A stretch of 64,000 nt of DNA from Mycolicibacterium peregrinum (GCF_002102345.1 NZ_LQPP01000047.1:62001-126000), one strand, 5' to 3'. Counted from the first letter of the stretch, positions 1 to 8,818 are shown. Notes: a model not told the origin generated them from the sequence alone. A program made the numbers and translations.

Positions 1-1070
1 GCCGCACTCGATTTGGCATTTTCATCTGCAAGCGAACTGAGCAGCGGCGCGAGACCAGCGAATCCGGTTGATTCTCTTGTGATCCGGTCGAACGGCCAGC
101 GGCGCGTGGCCAGAATCTCGAGGGCTGCCCGGTAGGCGGGATACTCCACGCCGAGTGCACCGGCGATGTGTAATTCCTTATACACCAGCGTGTCTGGTTC
201 AAAGCCGGGCGCGCCGCCTCCGCCGCGGGTGCCAGCAACCACGACCCTGCCGCCAGGCCTGGCAAGGGCGACGGCGTCGGCGAACGCGGAGGGTGCTTTG
301 GCGGTGACATCGATGACCACGTCGGCAAGCTGTCCGCCTGTCTCACGCTGGAGCGCTGTCACTGCATCGTCCTGCGATACGTCGATGGGCAGGTCGACAC
401 CGAATGATCTGGCTATGGCCAGTCGCTGATCGTCGCGTGGACCGATGCCGGTCATCGCGACGAAAGCGGCTCCCGCCTCTTTCGCCGCCACCGCCGCGCA
501 GATCCCGCGGATGCCCGGTCCCAGTATCGCTACGATACCCCCCGCCTTGGTGTCGGGAAGAGTTTTCCCCCATTGGATACCGGCCCCGAGAGGGTTGAAC
601 AACGTGGCGAGAACGGGGTCCATGTCTTCGGCAATCGGGAGTAGCATCGCGTCCCACGGAAGCTCCACATGGGTGGCGTATCCGCCCCATAACCCGGCGC
701 CGATCTCCACGTCGACGAACCCGAACATGGTGGCGATGCCGTTCACCGCACATCGCCGGTATTCGCCGCGGCGACACTCCGGGCAGTCTCGGCAGGACCG
801 GAACACCTCGACGGCCACGCGCTGGCCGGCCCGGACGCACCAGCGTTCGCTGGCCGCATTGCCGACATGTTCGACGATGCCGACGATTTCGTGACCTGGA
901 ACGAATGAGAAGCCGGCAGGCAGGTGTCCGGTGAATTGTTCGTGATCTGTACCGCATAGACCACATGCTTCAACTCGCAGGATCGCACCGCGGTCACCGA
1001 CGTCGGGGATGGTCATCTGGCGCCGCTCCAGATTCCGCGGTCCGGTCAACACCATGGCCTCGGCGATCAT
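1..1070 (-). CDS. Zinc-dependent medium-chain alcohol dehydrogenase (3' end beyond the window)
   Basis: This gene runs off the left edge after 356 readable codons. I translated it directly from the minus strand. It is an MDR-family dehydrogenase expected to oxidise an alcohol or polyol with NAD(P). The catalytic zinc motif is CGLCGTDH (Cys39) with GHE at His60-Glu61. The structural zinc lobe has four cysteines at about residues 93, 96, 99 and 107. A glycine-rich GPGIRG segment marks the cofactor fold. The ATG at 1070 overlaps the stop of the upstream gene as ATGA, which supports this start through translational coupling; an internal ATG at 1055 is an alternative. The substrate cannot be read from the sequence. 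The neighbours (thiolase remnant, thioesterase, hydrolase) suggest a lipid or alcohol catabolic operon. Confidence 0.85.
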   Translation of the reverse strand, partial: MIAEAMVLTGPRNLERRQMTIPDVGDRGAILRVEACGLCGTDHEQFTGHLPAGFSFVPGHEIVGIVEHVGNAASERWCVRAGQRVAVEVFRSCRDCPECRRGEYRRCAVNGIATMFGFVDVEIGAGLWGGYATHVELPWDAMLLPIAEDMDPVLATLFNPLGAGIQWGKTLPDTKAGGIVAILGPGIRGICAAVAAKEAGAAFVAMTGIGPRDDQRLAIARSFGVDLPIDVSQDDAVTALQRETGGQLADVVIDVTAKAPSAFADAVALARPGGRVVVAGTRGGGGAPGFEPDTLVYKELHIAGALGVEYPAYRAALEILATRRWPFDRITRESTGFAGLAPLLSSLADENAKSSA

Positions 1071-1501
1071 GGAAGCTCGAATCCCGTGGACGACCCTGTG
1101 TTTCGGAGGCAAACCGTTCTGCCAACGTACATCTCGCCCGCCATCGCCTCGGCAATCTGCGGATCGTCGCTGCGTGCGACGACTCTTCGCCCGTCGGACA
1201 GGTGCGCGATGGTCGGTGTCCATCGAGGTCGCCCGTCTCGGTCGTATTCGACCGTGTACCCGTCCACTGTCGCGCGACCGGTCGCCTCGTCGACGCCTGC
1301 GACGGCCAGCCGCGATGAATCGATCGGAGTTTGTTCGTCTGCCGTGTCGATCAGTCGCCACCCGGTTGGTGGAGGGGTGGCCGACCACACACCGACCGAA
1401 TGTTTCGTCGAATACCAACCGAGGCCGGTGACGACGTCGTCCCCGCGATGGGTGACTTCGCCTACGCCGACCGCCACCGGAGTACGCGCTTCTACCGACA
1501 A
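1067..1501 (-). CDS. Internally deleted thiolase-like protein (TLP1 type), N-terminus fused to C-terminal domain
   Basis: This is an intact 144-residue reading frame with a TTG start. The first 20 or so residues (RTPVAVGVGEVTHRG) look like the start of actinobacterial thiolase-like protein type 1. The remainder, from LGWYSTKHSVGVW on, looks like the extra C-terminal domain of that family, with the usual VDGYTVEYDRDG and DGRR stretches. Full-length relatives are about 500 residues, so roughly 350 residues holding the thiolase active site are absent. The frame is open across the join, which suggests a clean in-frame deletion. The stop overlaps the downstream dehydrogenase start (ATGA). It may still be translated, perhaps mainly to couple translation of the dehydrogenase. 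It cannot be a working thiolase. Confidence 0.7.
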   Translation of the reverse strand: MSVEARTPVAVGVGEVTHRGDDVVTGLGWYSTKHSVGVWSATPPPTGWRLIDTADEQTPIDSSRLAVAGVDEATGRATVDGYTVEYDRDGRPRWTPTIAHLSDGRRVVARSDDPQIAEAMAGEMYVGRTVCLRNTGSSTGFELP

Positions 1502-1605
1502 TCGATCACTCGCTCAGGGCCACGGGCTGTTGTGAGACACGAATGCGATGGTGTCATATCTGCAGTCAAGCCACAATGGTGTGCGCCCGCGGCATACTGG
1601 CTGTT

Positions 1606-2235
1606 GTGTCGACGAAGTTGGTGCGATGGGGTGCCGCCGCGCCGTCAGATCGTGATTCCGCTCGCGACCGATTGCTAGATGCTGCCGAGCGGTGCCTAGA
1701 GAGTTGCGGCGTGGTAGGCACGACCATGGAGGACATCGGCAGAACAGCGGGTGTCTCCAGGGCAACGGTGTATCGCTACTTCCCTAATCGGGAGGCGGTG
1801 ATGTCGGGCGTCATCATTCGCGCCGCCGAGCGCTATCTCGATCGCATCAACCCCCGGATCGCGGAGCACACCGATCTGGGCTCCGCTCTCGTCGATTTCG
1901 TGGAATACACAGTTGAGGCCGCGCGCCGCGAAGAGATCATCGGATTGTTGTTCGGCAGCGACGAGGAACTCGCCGGCGTTGGCCTCGCGGCGGGGACCTC
2001 GACGTCACTCTTCGAACTCGTCACCGAGTTTCTCCGTCCCATCTTCAGGAGACACTGGAGTTACGTAGAACCGGGCGTCTCCGTCGACGACGCCGCCGAG
2101 TGGGTTCTCCGCACGATACTGAGCCTGCTGACTGTTCGAGGACCGCGGGAGCGCAGTCGTGACGGGCTCCGGACATTTCTTTCAAGGTTTCTCCTTCCCG
2201 CAATCCTGGCGAGCGACCATTGTCGACCGATGTGA
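1606..2235 (+). CDS. TetR/AcrR family transcriptional regulator
   Basis: The N-terminal DNA-binding domain shows the classic TetR helix-turn-helix, with TTMEDIGRTAGVSRATVYRYF at about residues 35-55, followed by an all-helical ligand domain. I prefer the GTG at 1606 (210 residues); an in-frame ATG at 1543 would add 21 residues that do not resemble the family. It is divergent from the thiolase-remnant/dehydrogenase pair, with about 100 bases between, and is probably a local repressor of that operon. It could equally act on the thioesterase and hydrolase genes just downstream. The ligand is unknown. Confidence 0.85.
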   Translation: MSTKLVRWGAAAPSDRDSARDRLLDAAERCLESCGVVGTTMEDIGRTAGVSRATVYRYFPNREAVMSGVIIRAAERYLDRINPRIAEHTDLGSALVDFVEYTVEAARREEIIGLLFGSDEELAGVGLAAGTSTSLFELVTEFLRPIFRRHWSYVEPGVSVDDAAEWVLRTILSLLTVRGPRERSRDGLRTFLSRFLLPAILASDHCRPM

Positions 2236-2282
2236 CAGACAAGGCGTAATGTCTCAACCACAGCTGAGGTAGGAGGCCGGAC

Positions 2283-2726
2283 ATGTCTGTGCAGTTCACC
2301 GCGTTCAACCAGCAGGTCGCTGAACAACTGCAGAGCGCAGCAGAAACCACGGGCGGGCTGGCCGGTTACCTCGGCTTCCGGCACACTGAATTCACTGCTG
2401 GACGGCTCGTCGCGGAGATGGACGCACGCGACGACCTGAAGACGCCTTTCGGCAACTTGCATGGCGGCTGCTTGTCGGCCATGGTCGACCATTGCCTTGG
2501 AGTGGTGTTTTATCCCGTGATTCCGATGGGATCCTGGGTCGCGACGACGGAGTTCAAACTGAATTTGCTTCGTCCAGTCTCCAGCGGAACCTGTGTAGCC
2601 ACGGCTGAGATCATCTCGCTGGGCAGAACCAGCGGTGTGGCACGTATCGACATCTGCAACGACGGCAGAGCGGTGTGTGCGGCGCAGGGCACCGTCACCG
2701 TCGTCGCACCGAAGGCCATCTCTTGA
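2283..2726 (+). CDS. PaaI-type hotdog thioesterase
   Basis: A 147-residue single hotdog-fold protein of the PaaI/4-hydroxybenzoyl-CoA thioesterase group, expected to hydrolyse an acyl-CoA. The active-site helix region is visible as GNLHGGCLSAMVDHCLG (residues 58-74), with the conserved HGG and a downstream acidic residue. The tail strand motif TAEIISLGRTSGVARIDI is also typical. A good ribosome site (GGTAGGAGG) lies just upstream. The stop overlaps the next ATG as TGATG, so it is co-translated with the alpha/beta hydrolase. The two genes probably act together on thioesters or esters. Confidence 0.85.
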   Translation: MSVQFTAFNQQVAEQLQSAAETTGGLAGYLGFRHTEFTAGRLVAEMDARDDLKTPFGNLHGGCLSAMVDHCLGVVFYPVIPMGSWVATTEFKLNLLRPVSSGTCVATAEIISLGRTSGVARIDICNDGRAVCAAQGTVTVVAPKAIS

Positions 2727-3637
2727 TGTCTGCAAACAGAGCACATGATTCGTCCGCTCCTGTCGTCGAGCGCGTGCCCACGGTGGATGGGCTCTCGCTG
2801 GCGGTCGACTTCTACCGCTGTGACGGACCGCGGGCGGTCGTGTTGCTCCTTCACGGCGGTGGTCAGAGCCGGCACGCCTGGGATGTCACCGCCCAACGAT
2901 TGCATCAGCGGGGCTACACCGTTGCCGCCTACGACGCAAGGGGACATGGTGACAGCGACTGGGATCCAGACGGACGCTATGACATCGAACGGCTGGGGTC
3001 CGACCTGTTGGCCGTGCGCGCGTACGCCGGCTCCGCCCGCCCAGTTGCCGCGATCGGGGCATCGTTGGGCGGTTTGACCATCCTCGGCACGCACTTGCTC
3101 GCCCCATCGGAGCTATGGCAGGCCGTCGTCCTGGTTGACATCACTCCGCGAATGCAGATGCACGGCGCCCGCCGAGTCCTATCGTTCATGTCGGCCCATC
3201 CCGAAGGTTTCGACAGCCTAGAGTCGGCCGCTGACGTGATCGCCGCCTACAACCCGCACCGCCCTCGCCCCGAAAACGTCGACGGCCTTCAAAAAGTCCT
3301 CCGCCGACGTGGAGACGGTCGCTGGGCCTGGCGATGGGATCCGGCGTTTGCGACGTCGAATTTTCAGTTCCTGCAGAGTGATTCAGACGACGGCGCAGAG
3401 GAGTTCGAGATGATGAGCGCATTCCTTGTCGATGGCGCGCGACAGGTGTCCGCGCCGGCGCTGCTGGTCCGCGGCCTGCTGTCGGACATAGTCTCCGAAG
3501 AGACAGTGAAGGATTTCCTCACCTTGGTTCCCCACGCGCAAACCGTTGACGTGTCGGGCGCGGGCCACATGGTTGCTGGCGACAACAACGACGCATTCTC
3601 GACGGCGGTCGTCGACTTTCTCGACCGTACCGTTTGA
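2726..3637 (+). CDS. Alpha/beta-fold hydrolase
   Basis: A 303-residue hydrolase. An HGGG oxyanion motif sits near residue 43, the nucleophile elbow reads GASLGG, an acidic residue is expected in the LLVRGLLSDIVS strand, and the catalytic histidine is in GAGHMVAGD near the C-terminus. I chose the ATG at 2726 because it overlaps the thioesterase stop and gives a normal N-terminus; a longer frame from 2675 would lie inside the upstream gene. The substrate is not evident; the family includes esterases, lactonases and non-haem haloperoxidase-like enzymes. The context suggests ester or thioester turnover. Confidence 0.85.
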   Translation: MSANRAHDSSAPVVERVPTVDGLSLAVDFYRCDGPRAVVLLLHGGGQSRHAWDVTAQRLHQRGYTVAAYDARGHGDSDWDPDGRYDIERLGSDLLAVRAYAGSARPVAAIGASLGGLTILGTHLLAPSELWQAVVLVDITPRMQMHGARRVLSFMSAHPEGFDSLESAADVIAAYNPHRPRPENVDGLQKVLRRRGDGRWAWRWDPAFATSNFQFLQSDSDDGAEEFEMMSAFLVDGARQVSAPALLVRGLLSDIVSEETVKDFLTLVPHAQTVDVSGAGHMVAGDNNDAFSTAVVDFLDRTV

Positions 3638-3690
3638 CGCCAGTCGTCGGGCTGCGCGGGAGATCCCAGTTCGCCACCTATTCTGCTCGT

Positions 3691-4308
3691 ATGCCAACTG
3701 ATTCGGCGCGGATGTCGTTTCGCCGACATATCCGCGAGCAGGTCTTGAGGGCGACACGGGAACTCACCATTGAGAAGGGCTGGGAACAAGTCCGAGTGAG
3801 TGAGGTCGCCGAACTTGTCGGCGTCTCCCGACCGACGCTATACAAGGAGTTCGGCGATAAGCAGGGACTTGGTGACGCGCTCGTGGTGGCCGAGGGTCAG
3901 CGCTTCCTGGAGGGTATCCACGCCATCCTCGCCGAACACACCGGCGACGTTCAGGGCGGCATCACCGCAGCGGTGCGGTTCACCCTGCGTGAAGCAGAAG
4001 CCAGTCCGCTCCTGAAGTCGGTGCTGACGTCCAGCCACTCAGGGGATGATCGCGCCGGTGCGCCGACGACGGGCGTTCTTCCTCTCCTGCCGACATCGGC
4101 GTCCCTGCTCCAGCTCTCCTCCGCGGCTTTGGTCGCGTGGTTTCACGACCACTTCGCCGATCTCGACTCCGAAGACGTCGAGGAGGTCGCAGACGTTCTG
4201 GTGCGGCTCACCGTGAGTCACGTCGTCCTTCCCTCCGCGGACATCGCCACCACGGGTGCGCGGATCTCGCGGGTGGCGCTCCGCTACCTCGGCGTTGGCT
4301 ATAGATAG
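3691..4308 (+). CDS. TetR/AcrR family transcriptional regulator
   Basis: A 205-residue TetR protein with a helix-turn-helix at about residues 30-52 (VSEVAELVGVSRPTLYKEF). The ATG at 3691 is preferred; a TTG at 3634 overlapping the upstream hydrolase stop would add 19 residues with no family resemblance. It lies about 50 bases after the thioesterase/hydrolase pair in the same direction, so it may be part of that transcript and regulate it. The next 140 bases hold the start of a decayed insertion sequence. Confidence 0.85.
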   Translation: MPTDSARMSFRRHIREQVLRATRELTIEKGWEQVRVSEVAELVGVSRPTLYKEFGDKQGLGDALVVAEGQRFLEGIHAILAEHTGDVQGGITAAVRFTLREAEASPLLKSVLTSSHSGDDRAGAPTTGVLPLLPTSASLLQLSSAALVAWFHDHFADLDSEDVEEVADVLVRLTVSHVVLPSADIATTGARISRVALRYLGVGYR

Positions 4309-4374
4309 CTGTGACTTGAGCGGTCTTAGCCTCGATCCACTGACAATGGACTGTTTGTCGGGGTGTCGGGATAA

Positions 4375-4448
4375 GGAAAGTGCGTTCTGAGCTGGGAAGA
4401 TTGATATTGTTCAGGCAACAATCGGTCCAGTTCGAGAACGGCACTTCC
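4375..4448 (+). repeat. Imperfect inverted repeat upstream of the IS1380-type remnant
   Basis: The left arm at 4375-4395 (GGAAAGTGCGTTCTGAGCTGG) is complementary to the right arm at 4427-4448, apart from a few one-base gaps and mismatches. It lies immediately before the decayed transposase frame. It may be the end or regulatory hairpin of the old IS1380-family element. No target duplication was recognised around it. Confidence 0.4.
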
Positions 4449-4702
4449 GGCGCGAGTGTCCCACACGTTCACCCCGCGGTCCGATGTGTTCGATGAGGAC
4501 ATCTGGTGTCGTGCGCGGGCCTGGTGCCGGTGATGGCGCTGGCTGAGCAGGCAGGCCTATCGGAGTTGTTGGCCAACAAGATTCACATCGCAGCTCCCAG
4601 GGTCAAGTCGAGGTCGGCCAATCCGGCTCCGAAACTGGCCACCCTGATCGCGAGCATGTACGCGGGCGCGGATTACATCGATGATGTCGACCTGGTCCGC
4701 GC
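4449..4702 (+). pseudogene. IS1380-family transposase, 5' fragment (frameshifted, interrupted)
   Basis: Translation gives VSHTFTPRSDVFDED and then, after a one-base frameshift near 4500, LVSCAGLVPVMALAEQAG, followed by NPAPKLATLIASM and ADYIDDVDLVR. These are N-terminal motifs of the common mycobacterial IS1380-type transposase. The frame stops being homologous exactly at the 8-bp duplication at 4695-4702, where the dsz element is inserted, and resumes at 10255. The copy was therefore already an IS1380 gene when the dsz element landed in it. It cannot encode an active transposase. Confidence 0.75.
4695..4702. repeat. Left 8-bp target-site duplication of the dsz element
   Basis: GTCCGCGC lies immediately outside the left inverted end and recurs at 10247-10254 immediately outside the right end. 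IS256-family elements typically make 8-9 bp duplications. Joining the flanks through one copy restores the IS1380 reading order (DDVDLVRAGGIKTLF), which confirms the boundary. Confidence 0.85.
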
Positions 4703-4748
4703 GGCGATGTCCCAGGAGCGGTGTAAAAGAGGCGTCACGTAGGCTCCC
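4703..4748 (+). repeat. Left terminal inverted repeat of the dsz element
   Basis: Begins GGCGATGTCCC directly after the duplicated target bases. It matches the reverse complement of 10201-10246 at 33 of 46 positions. The longest identical block is 13 bases in the middle. No transposase gene is attached to this end. Confidence 0.8.
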
Positions 4749-5057
4749 TGTTTTGCGTTGGTGATTTTATGCGATCGCTGACGAATTGGATGCCGCCACG
4801 GCGAGCATGTCTTGGTCTTACTTAGATCGCCTCAATGCTCACTGACGCCGGTTTCGGATCGCTGTTCGAATCCGTTGCAGCAGTTGGAAGTCCCGTCGGT
4901 GGCAAGTCGACCGTTGTGTCCGACAGACCGTGCATCCGATCACCCCGGCGCGATGGAAAGGAATCACCGGAATCATCGAGGTTTTAACCCTGTGCTGCTG
5001 ATGGCTCGTGAATAGATACTCGATCGGACCGCCCACTCCTCGAACGGGAGGACATCT
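4749..5057 (+). promoter_or_regulatory. Leader/promoter region of the dsz operon
   Basis: About 310 bases between the left inverted end and dszA with no credible gene; a 67-codon frame at 4812-5015 has no family features. It must contain the dsz promoter unless transcription enters from outside. A weak -10-like TAGATACT lies at about 5012-5019. A strong ribosome site GGGAGGA at 5046-5052 precedes the TTG start. In Rhodococcus the dsz promoter is repressed by sulfate and sulfur amino acids. I cannot identify an operator here by eye. Confidence 0.45.
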
Positions 5058-6428
5058 TTGACCACGACCGTGCCCCAAGGCCGTCAACTGCACCTCGCTG
5101 GGTTTTTCTCGGCTGGCAACGTGACCCACGCCCACGGTGCGTGGCGTCACGTGGGCGCTACGAATGGCTTTCTCAGCGGCGAGTATTACAAGCGGATCGC
5201 TCGGACCTTGGAACGCGGGAAGTTCGATTTGTTGTTTTTGCCGGACGGTTTGGCGATCGAAGACAGTTACGGTGGGGATCTTCAGACCGGCGTCGGCCTG
5301 GGCGGTCAAGGCGCGATCGCCCTGGAACCGACCAGTGTTGTTGCAACAATGGCCGCGGCGACCGACAGATTGGGTTTGGGCGCGACGGTTTCCACGACGT
5401 ACTACCCGCCCTACCACGTCGCGCGGATCTTCGCGACGCTGGACCATCTGTCGGATGGCCGCGTGTCCTGGAATGTCGTGACGTCGCTTAACGACTCGGA
5501 GGCACGCAATTTCGGGGTCGACAAGCACCTAGAACACGATATCCGCTACGACCGTGCCGACGAGTTCCTTGAGGTCGTGAAGAAGCTGTGGAACTCCTGG
5601 GGCGACGATGCTCTGCTGTTGGACAAGGCGGGCGGGCGGTTTGCCGACCCGAAAAAGGTCCAATACGTTGGGCACCAGGGCAAATGGTTGTCGGTTCGCG
5701 GCCCGTTGCAGGTCCCCAGGTCACCGCAGGGCGAGCCGGTTATCCTGCAGGCGGGATTATCACCGCGCGGTCGGCGCTTCGCCGGGCGGTGGGCCGAAGC
5801 GGTGTTTAGTATCTCGCCAAATCTGGACATCATGCGTGCGACCTATCAGGACCTCAAGGCGAATGTGGCCGCCGCTGGCCGCGATCCGGACCAGACAAAG
5901 GTTTTCACGGCGATCATGCCGGTCCTCGGCGAGACCGCAGCCATCGCCCGAGACCGGCTGGAATACATCAACTCCTTAGTGCACCCCGAGGTCGGTCTGT
6001 CGACCCTGTCGAGTCATAGCGGGATTGATCTCTCGGCGTATCCGTTGGACACCAAGTACGCCGATATCGTGGCCGACCTTGGTGACCGGCATGTGCCGAC
6101 CATGTTGCAGATGTTCTCCGCGACCGCTGGCGGCAGCGACTTGTCGCTCGGGGAACTGGGACGGCGATACGGGACCAACGTCGGGTTCGTGCCGCAGTGG
6201 GCGGGAACAGCCGAGCACATCGCCGAGCAACTCGTCAGCCATTTCGAGGCTGGTGCCGCAGACGGGTTCATCATCTCTGCGGCCTATCTGCCCGGCGTCT
6301 ACGACGAGTTCGTTGATCAGGTGGTGCCGTTGCTGCAGGAGCGCGGAGTGTTCCGCACCGAGTACGAGGGAACTACCTTGCGCGAGCATCTCGGGTTGAG
6401 CCGCCCCACCGGTAGGAGCGTGCAATGA
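5058..6428 (+). CDS. dszA: Dibenzothiophene-sulfone monooxygenase DszA
   Basis: A 456-residue flavin-dependent monooxygenase of the bacterial luciferase-like (LLM, NtaA/SnaA/DszA) family. It uses FMNH2 from a separate reductase to cleave dibenzothiophene sulfone to 2-(2'-hydroxyphenyl)benzene sulfinate. The sequence follows Rhodococcus IGTS8 DszA over its full length as I remember it, including [20 protein letters not shown] near the N-terminus, [20 protein letters not shown] and [15 protein letters not shown]. The start is TTG with a strong upstream GGGAGGA; no in-frame ATG gives as good an N-terminus. The stop overlaps dszB as ATGA, so the two are translationally coupled. The clear but not near-identical match suggests a dsz lineage distinct from the widely shared IGTS8-type genes. 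Confidence 0.93.
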   Translation: MTTTVPQGRQLHLAGFFSAGNVTHAHGAWRHVGATNGFLSGEYYKRIARTLERGKFDLLFLPDGLAIEDSYGGDLQTGVGLGGQGAIALEPTSVVATMAAATDRLGLGATVSTTYYPPYHVARIFATLDHLSDGRVSWNVVTSLNDSEARNFGVDKHLEHDIRYDRADEFLEVVKKLWNSWGDDALLLDKAGGRFADPKKVQYVGHQGKWLSVRGPLQVPRSPQGEPVILQAGLSPRGRRFAGRWAEAVFSISPNLDIMRATYQDLKANVAAAGRDPDQTKVFTAIMPVLGETAAIARDRLEYINSLVHPEVGLSTLSSHSGIDLSAYPLDTKYADIVADLGDRHVPTMLQMFSATAGGSDLSLGELGRRYGTNVGFVPQWAGTAEHIAEQLVSHFEAGAADGFIISAAYLPGVYDEFVDQVVPLLQERGVFRTEYEGTTLREHLGLSRPTGRSVQ

Positions 6429-7507
6429 CCACGACTCCGGTCGAGCGTGATGTCCTGGCCTACAGTAACTGCCCGGTTCCCAATGCGCTGCTGACCGCCT
6501 TGGAAGCGGGTTTGTTGGCGCAGGAGGGTATCGCCCTGGAGGTGCTGAGCGGCGCCCAGGGCGCTTTACACTTCACCTACGACCATCCCGCCTACACCAG
6601 GTTCGGTGGGGAGATCCCGCCGTTAGTCAGCGAGGGGCTGCGGGCACCCAGGCGTACCCGCCTGCTGGGCGTCACCCGCTTCGCCGGGCCTCAGGGCTTT
6701 TACGTGTGCGCGGACAGTCCGGTGCGGTCGCCCGCCGAGTTGGCGGGCCGCCGGGTCGGGGTCTCGGCGGCGGCGATTCGCATCTTGCGCCGCGAGCTGG
6801 GTGACTATCGCCAGCTCGACCCGTGGCGGCAGACATTGATCGCCCTGGGCACCTGGGAGGCTCGTGGCCTGCTGTCCACGCTGGAGCGCGGCGGTGTGAA
6901 ACTGGGCGATGTCGACCTGGTCGCCATCGAGACTCCCGGCGTGGATCTGCCCGCGGACCGGTTGAACACCGCCACCAGCGTCAAGGGCGCCGATCTGTTC
7001 CCCGCGGTGGCCCACCACCAAGCCGGCGTCCTCGACGCCGGCACAGTCGACGCGCTGTTCAGCTGGTTGCCGTGGGCTGCCGAACTGGAAGACCTCTACG
7101 GCGCTCGTGTACTGGCCGACCTCAGCGGCGACCAACGCAACCTATACGCCAGCGTCTGGACGGTCAGCGCGCAGATAGTCGAGACCCACCCCGATCTGGT
7201 GCAGCGGCTCGTCGACGCCGCGGTGCGCGCTGGCCAGTGGTCCCGTCACCACCACGACGAGGTGGTGACAATCCATGCCGCCAACCTCGGCGTGGCGCCC
7301 GCGGCGATCGACCGAGGATTCGGCCCCGACTTCGCTGAGCACCTCGTGCCACGCCTGGACGAATCCGCCATCAACCTGCTGGACCAGACACAGCGGTTCC
7401 TCCTCGACAACGACCTGATCGATCACCCGGTCGATCTTGAGCAATGGGCCGCACCGGAGTTCTTAGCCGCAAGCCTGAACCGATCGACACCAGGAAACGG
7501 ATCATGA
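6425..7507 (+). CDS. dszB: 2-(2'-hydroxyphenyl)benzenesulfinate desulfinase DszB
   Basis: A 360-residue enzyme resembling periplasmic-binding-protein-fold (NMT1/THI5-like) proteins. It carries out the last, rate-limiting step of the 4S pathway, releasing sulfite and 2-hydroxybiphenyl. The active-site cysteine is Cys16 in [13 protein letters not shown]. The other catalytic residues, His49 and Arg59 in [18 protein letters not shown], keep the same spacing as Cys27, His60 and Arg70 of the Rhodococcus enzyme, with an N-terminus 11 residues shorter. It overlaps dszA and dszC by ATGA at both ends. The cytoplasmic location fits the lack of a signal peptide. Confidence 0.93.
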   Translation: MTTTPVERDVLAYSNCPVPNALLTALEAGLLAQEGIALEVLSGAQGALHFTYDHPAYTRFGGEIPPLVSEGLRAPRRTRLLGVTRFAGPQGFYVCADSPVRSPAELAGRRVGVSAAAIRILRRELGDYRQLDPWRQTLIALGTWEARGLLSTLERGGVKLGDVDLVAIETPGVDLPADRLNTATSVKGADLFPAVAHHQAGVLDAGTVDALFSWLPWAAELEDLYGARVLADLSGDQRNLYASVWTVSAQIVETHPDLVQRLVDAAVRAGQWSRHHHDEVVTIHAANLGVAPAAIDRGFGPDFAEHLVPRLDESAINLLDQTQRFLLDNDLIDHPVDLEQWAAPEFLAASLNRSTPGNGS

Positions 7508-8751
7508 CACTGACGACCAACACCGCGAAGCCCCGGCCAGCCGACCTCGCCGACCCCGTTGCCGTAGCGCGTGATCTGGCCCGGACATGGCAGGACGGCC
7601 TCATCGAGCGCGACCGTGCCGGCGGATCGGCCACCACCGAACGCGAGGACCTGCGCGCCAGCGGCCTACTGTCGCTGGCAGTTCCGCAACGGTTCGGGGG
7701 ATGGGGTGCTGACTGGCCCACCATCTTCGAGGTGATCCGCGAGATCGCCAAAGTAGACGGCTCCTTGGGTCATCTGTTCGGGTACCACACCGTGTGCATC
7801 GCGTTCATCGAGCTCTTGGGGTCGAGCGAACAGACGGAGCACGTCTACCGCCAGGTGGCGCAACACAACTGGTGGGCCGGCAACGCATCCAGCGAGAACA
7901 ACAGCCACGTGCTGGACTGGAAGGTCCGTGCCACACCCCACGAAGACGGAAGCTACCGATTTGAGGGCACCAAGCACTTCACCAGCGGCGCCACGGATTC
8001 AGACCTGCTGCTCGTCTTTGGAGTAGTTCAAGACGCGTCAGCGCTGCAGGGATCGATCATCACCGCGGTGATCCCGACCGACCGAGCCGGCGTCACAGTC
8101 AACGACGACTGGGACGCCCTGGGCATGCGTCGCACCGACAGTGGCACCGTGGAGTTTCACGACGTGGAGGTGCGCGCTGACGAGGTTCTCGGGGGCCCCA
8201 ACGCCATCATCAATGACTTCTTCCAGTTCCAGCCCGCCAGCCTGTTCGGGCCACTGGTCCAGCTGAGCTTCGCCAACGTCTACCTTGGGATCGCGCAGGG
8301 GGCGCTCGACGCCGCGCGCGACTACACCCGAACCCAAGCCCGCCCGTGGACACCAGCCGGTGTCACACAGGCGGTCGAGGATCCCTACGTCGTGCGCGCC
8401 TACGGCGAAATGGGCATTGCCTACCAAGGCGCGGACGCCGCCGCGCGAGACGCCGCGCGACTGTTGCAAACCGTCTGGGACAAAGGCCGACAACTGACCG
8501 CCGAGGATCGCGGTGAGCTCATGGTCTGCGTGTCCGGCGTTAAGGCGTTGACCTCACAGGTCGCCCTCGACATCACCAGCCGCATCTTCGAGGTCATCGG
8601 AGCCCGCGGCACACACCCCCGGTACGGATTCGACCGATTCTGGAGAAACATCCGCACCCATACCCTGCACGACCCGGTCTCCTACAAGATCGCCGAAGTC
8701 GGCAACTACATACTCAACGGCCGCTACCCGGTGCCCGGCTTCACGTCATAG
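7504..8751 (+). CDS. dszC: Dibenzothiophene monooxygenase DszC
   Basis: A 415-residue flavoprotein of the acyl-CoA dehydrogenase fold. It oxidises dibenzothiophene to the sulfoxide and then the sulfone with FMNH2 and oxygen, the first two steps of the 4S pathway. Recognisable DszC stretches include RDRAGGSATTEREDLRASG, NWWAGNASSENNSHVLDWK, YTRTQARPWTPAG and the C-terminal GRYPVPGFTS. The ATG at 7504 overlaps the dszB stop (ATGA); a longer frame from 7444 would be inside dszB. No flavin reductase (dszD) lies in the element, so reduced FMN must come from a host reductase. A strong hairpin follows the stop. Confidence 0.93.
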   Translation: MTLTTNTAKPRPADLADPVAVARDLARTWQDGLIERDRAGGSATTEREDLRASGLLSLAVPQRFGGWGADWPTIFEVIREIAKVDGSLGHLFGYHTVCIAFIELLGSSEQTEHVYRQVAQHNWWAGNASSENNSHVLDWKVRATPHEDGSYRFEGTKHFTSGATDSDLLLVFGVVQDASALQGSIITAVIPTDRAGVTVNDDWDALGMRRTDSGTVEFHDVEVRADEVLGGPNAIINDFFQFQPASLFGPLVQLSFANVYLGIAQGALDAARDYTRTQARPWTPAGVTQAVEDPYVVRAYGEMGIAYQGADAAARDAARLLQTVWDKGRQLTAEDRGELMVCVSGVKALTSQVALDITSRIFEVIGARGTHPRYGFDRFWRNIRTHTLHDPVSYKIAEVGNYILNGRYPVPGFTS

Positions 8752-8757
8752 CCACGC

Positions 8758-8789
8758 TCGGGTGGGGAGAAGTCTCGCTCCCCACCCGA
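8758..8789. terminator. Bidirectional hairpin terminator between dszC and the IS256-type transposase
   Basis: A perfect 12-bp stem (TCGGGTGGGGAG at 8758-8769 with 8778-8789) and an 8-base loop, located 7 bases after the dszC stop and 30 bases from the end of the convergent transposase gene. There is no clear U-tract, as is common in mycobacteria. Confidence 0.75.
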
Positions 8790-8818
8790 AACGAATTGTC
8801 GGCCTGTGACAATCGATT

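Noticed and set aside
4812-5015. A 67-codon frame ahead of dszA
   Set aside because: No ribosome site and no similarity to known leader peptides; treated as part of the untranslated leader.
8752-8818. Possible inner inverted end of the IS256-family transposase copy
   Set aside because: The only structure is the 12-bp terminator stem; the AGCGGTGTAAAAG end core is absent.
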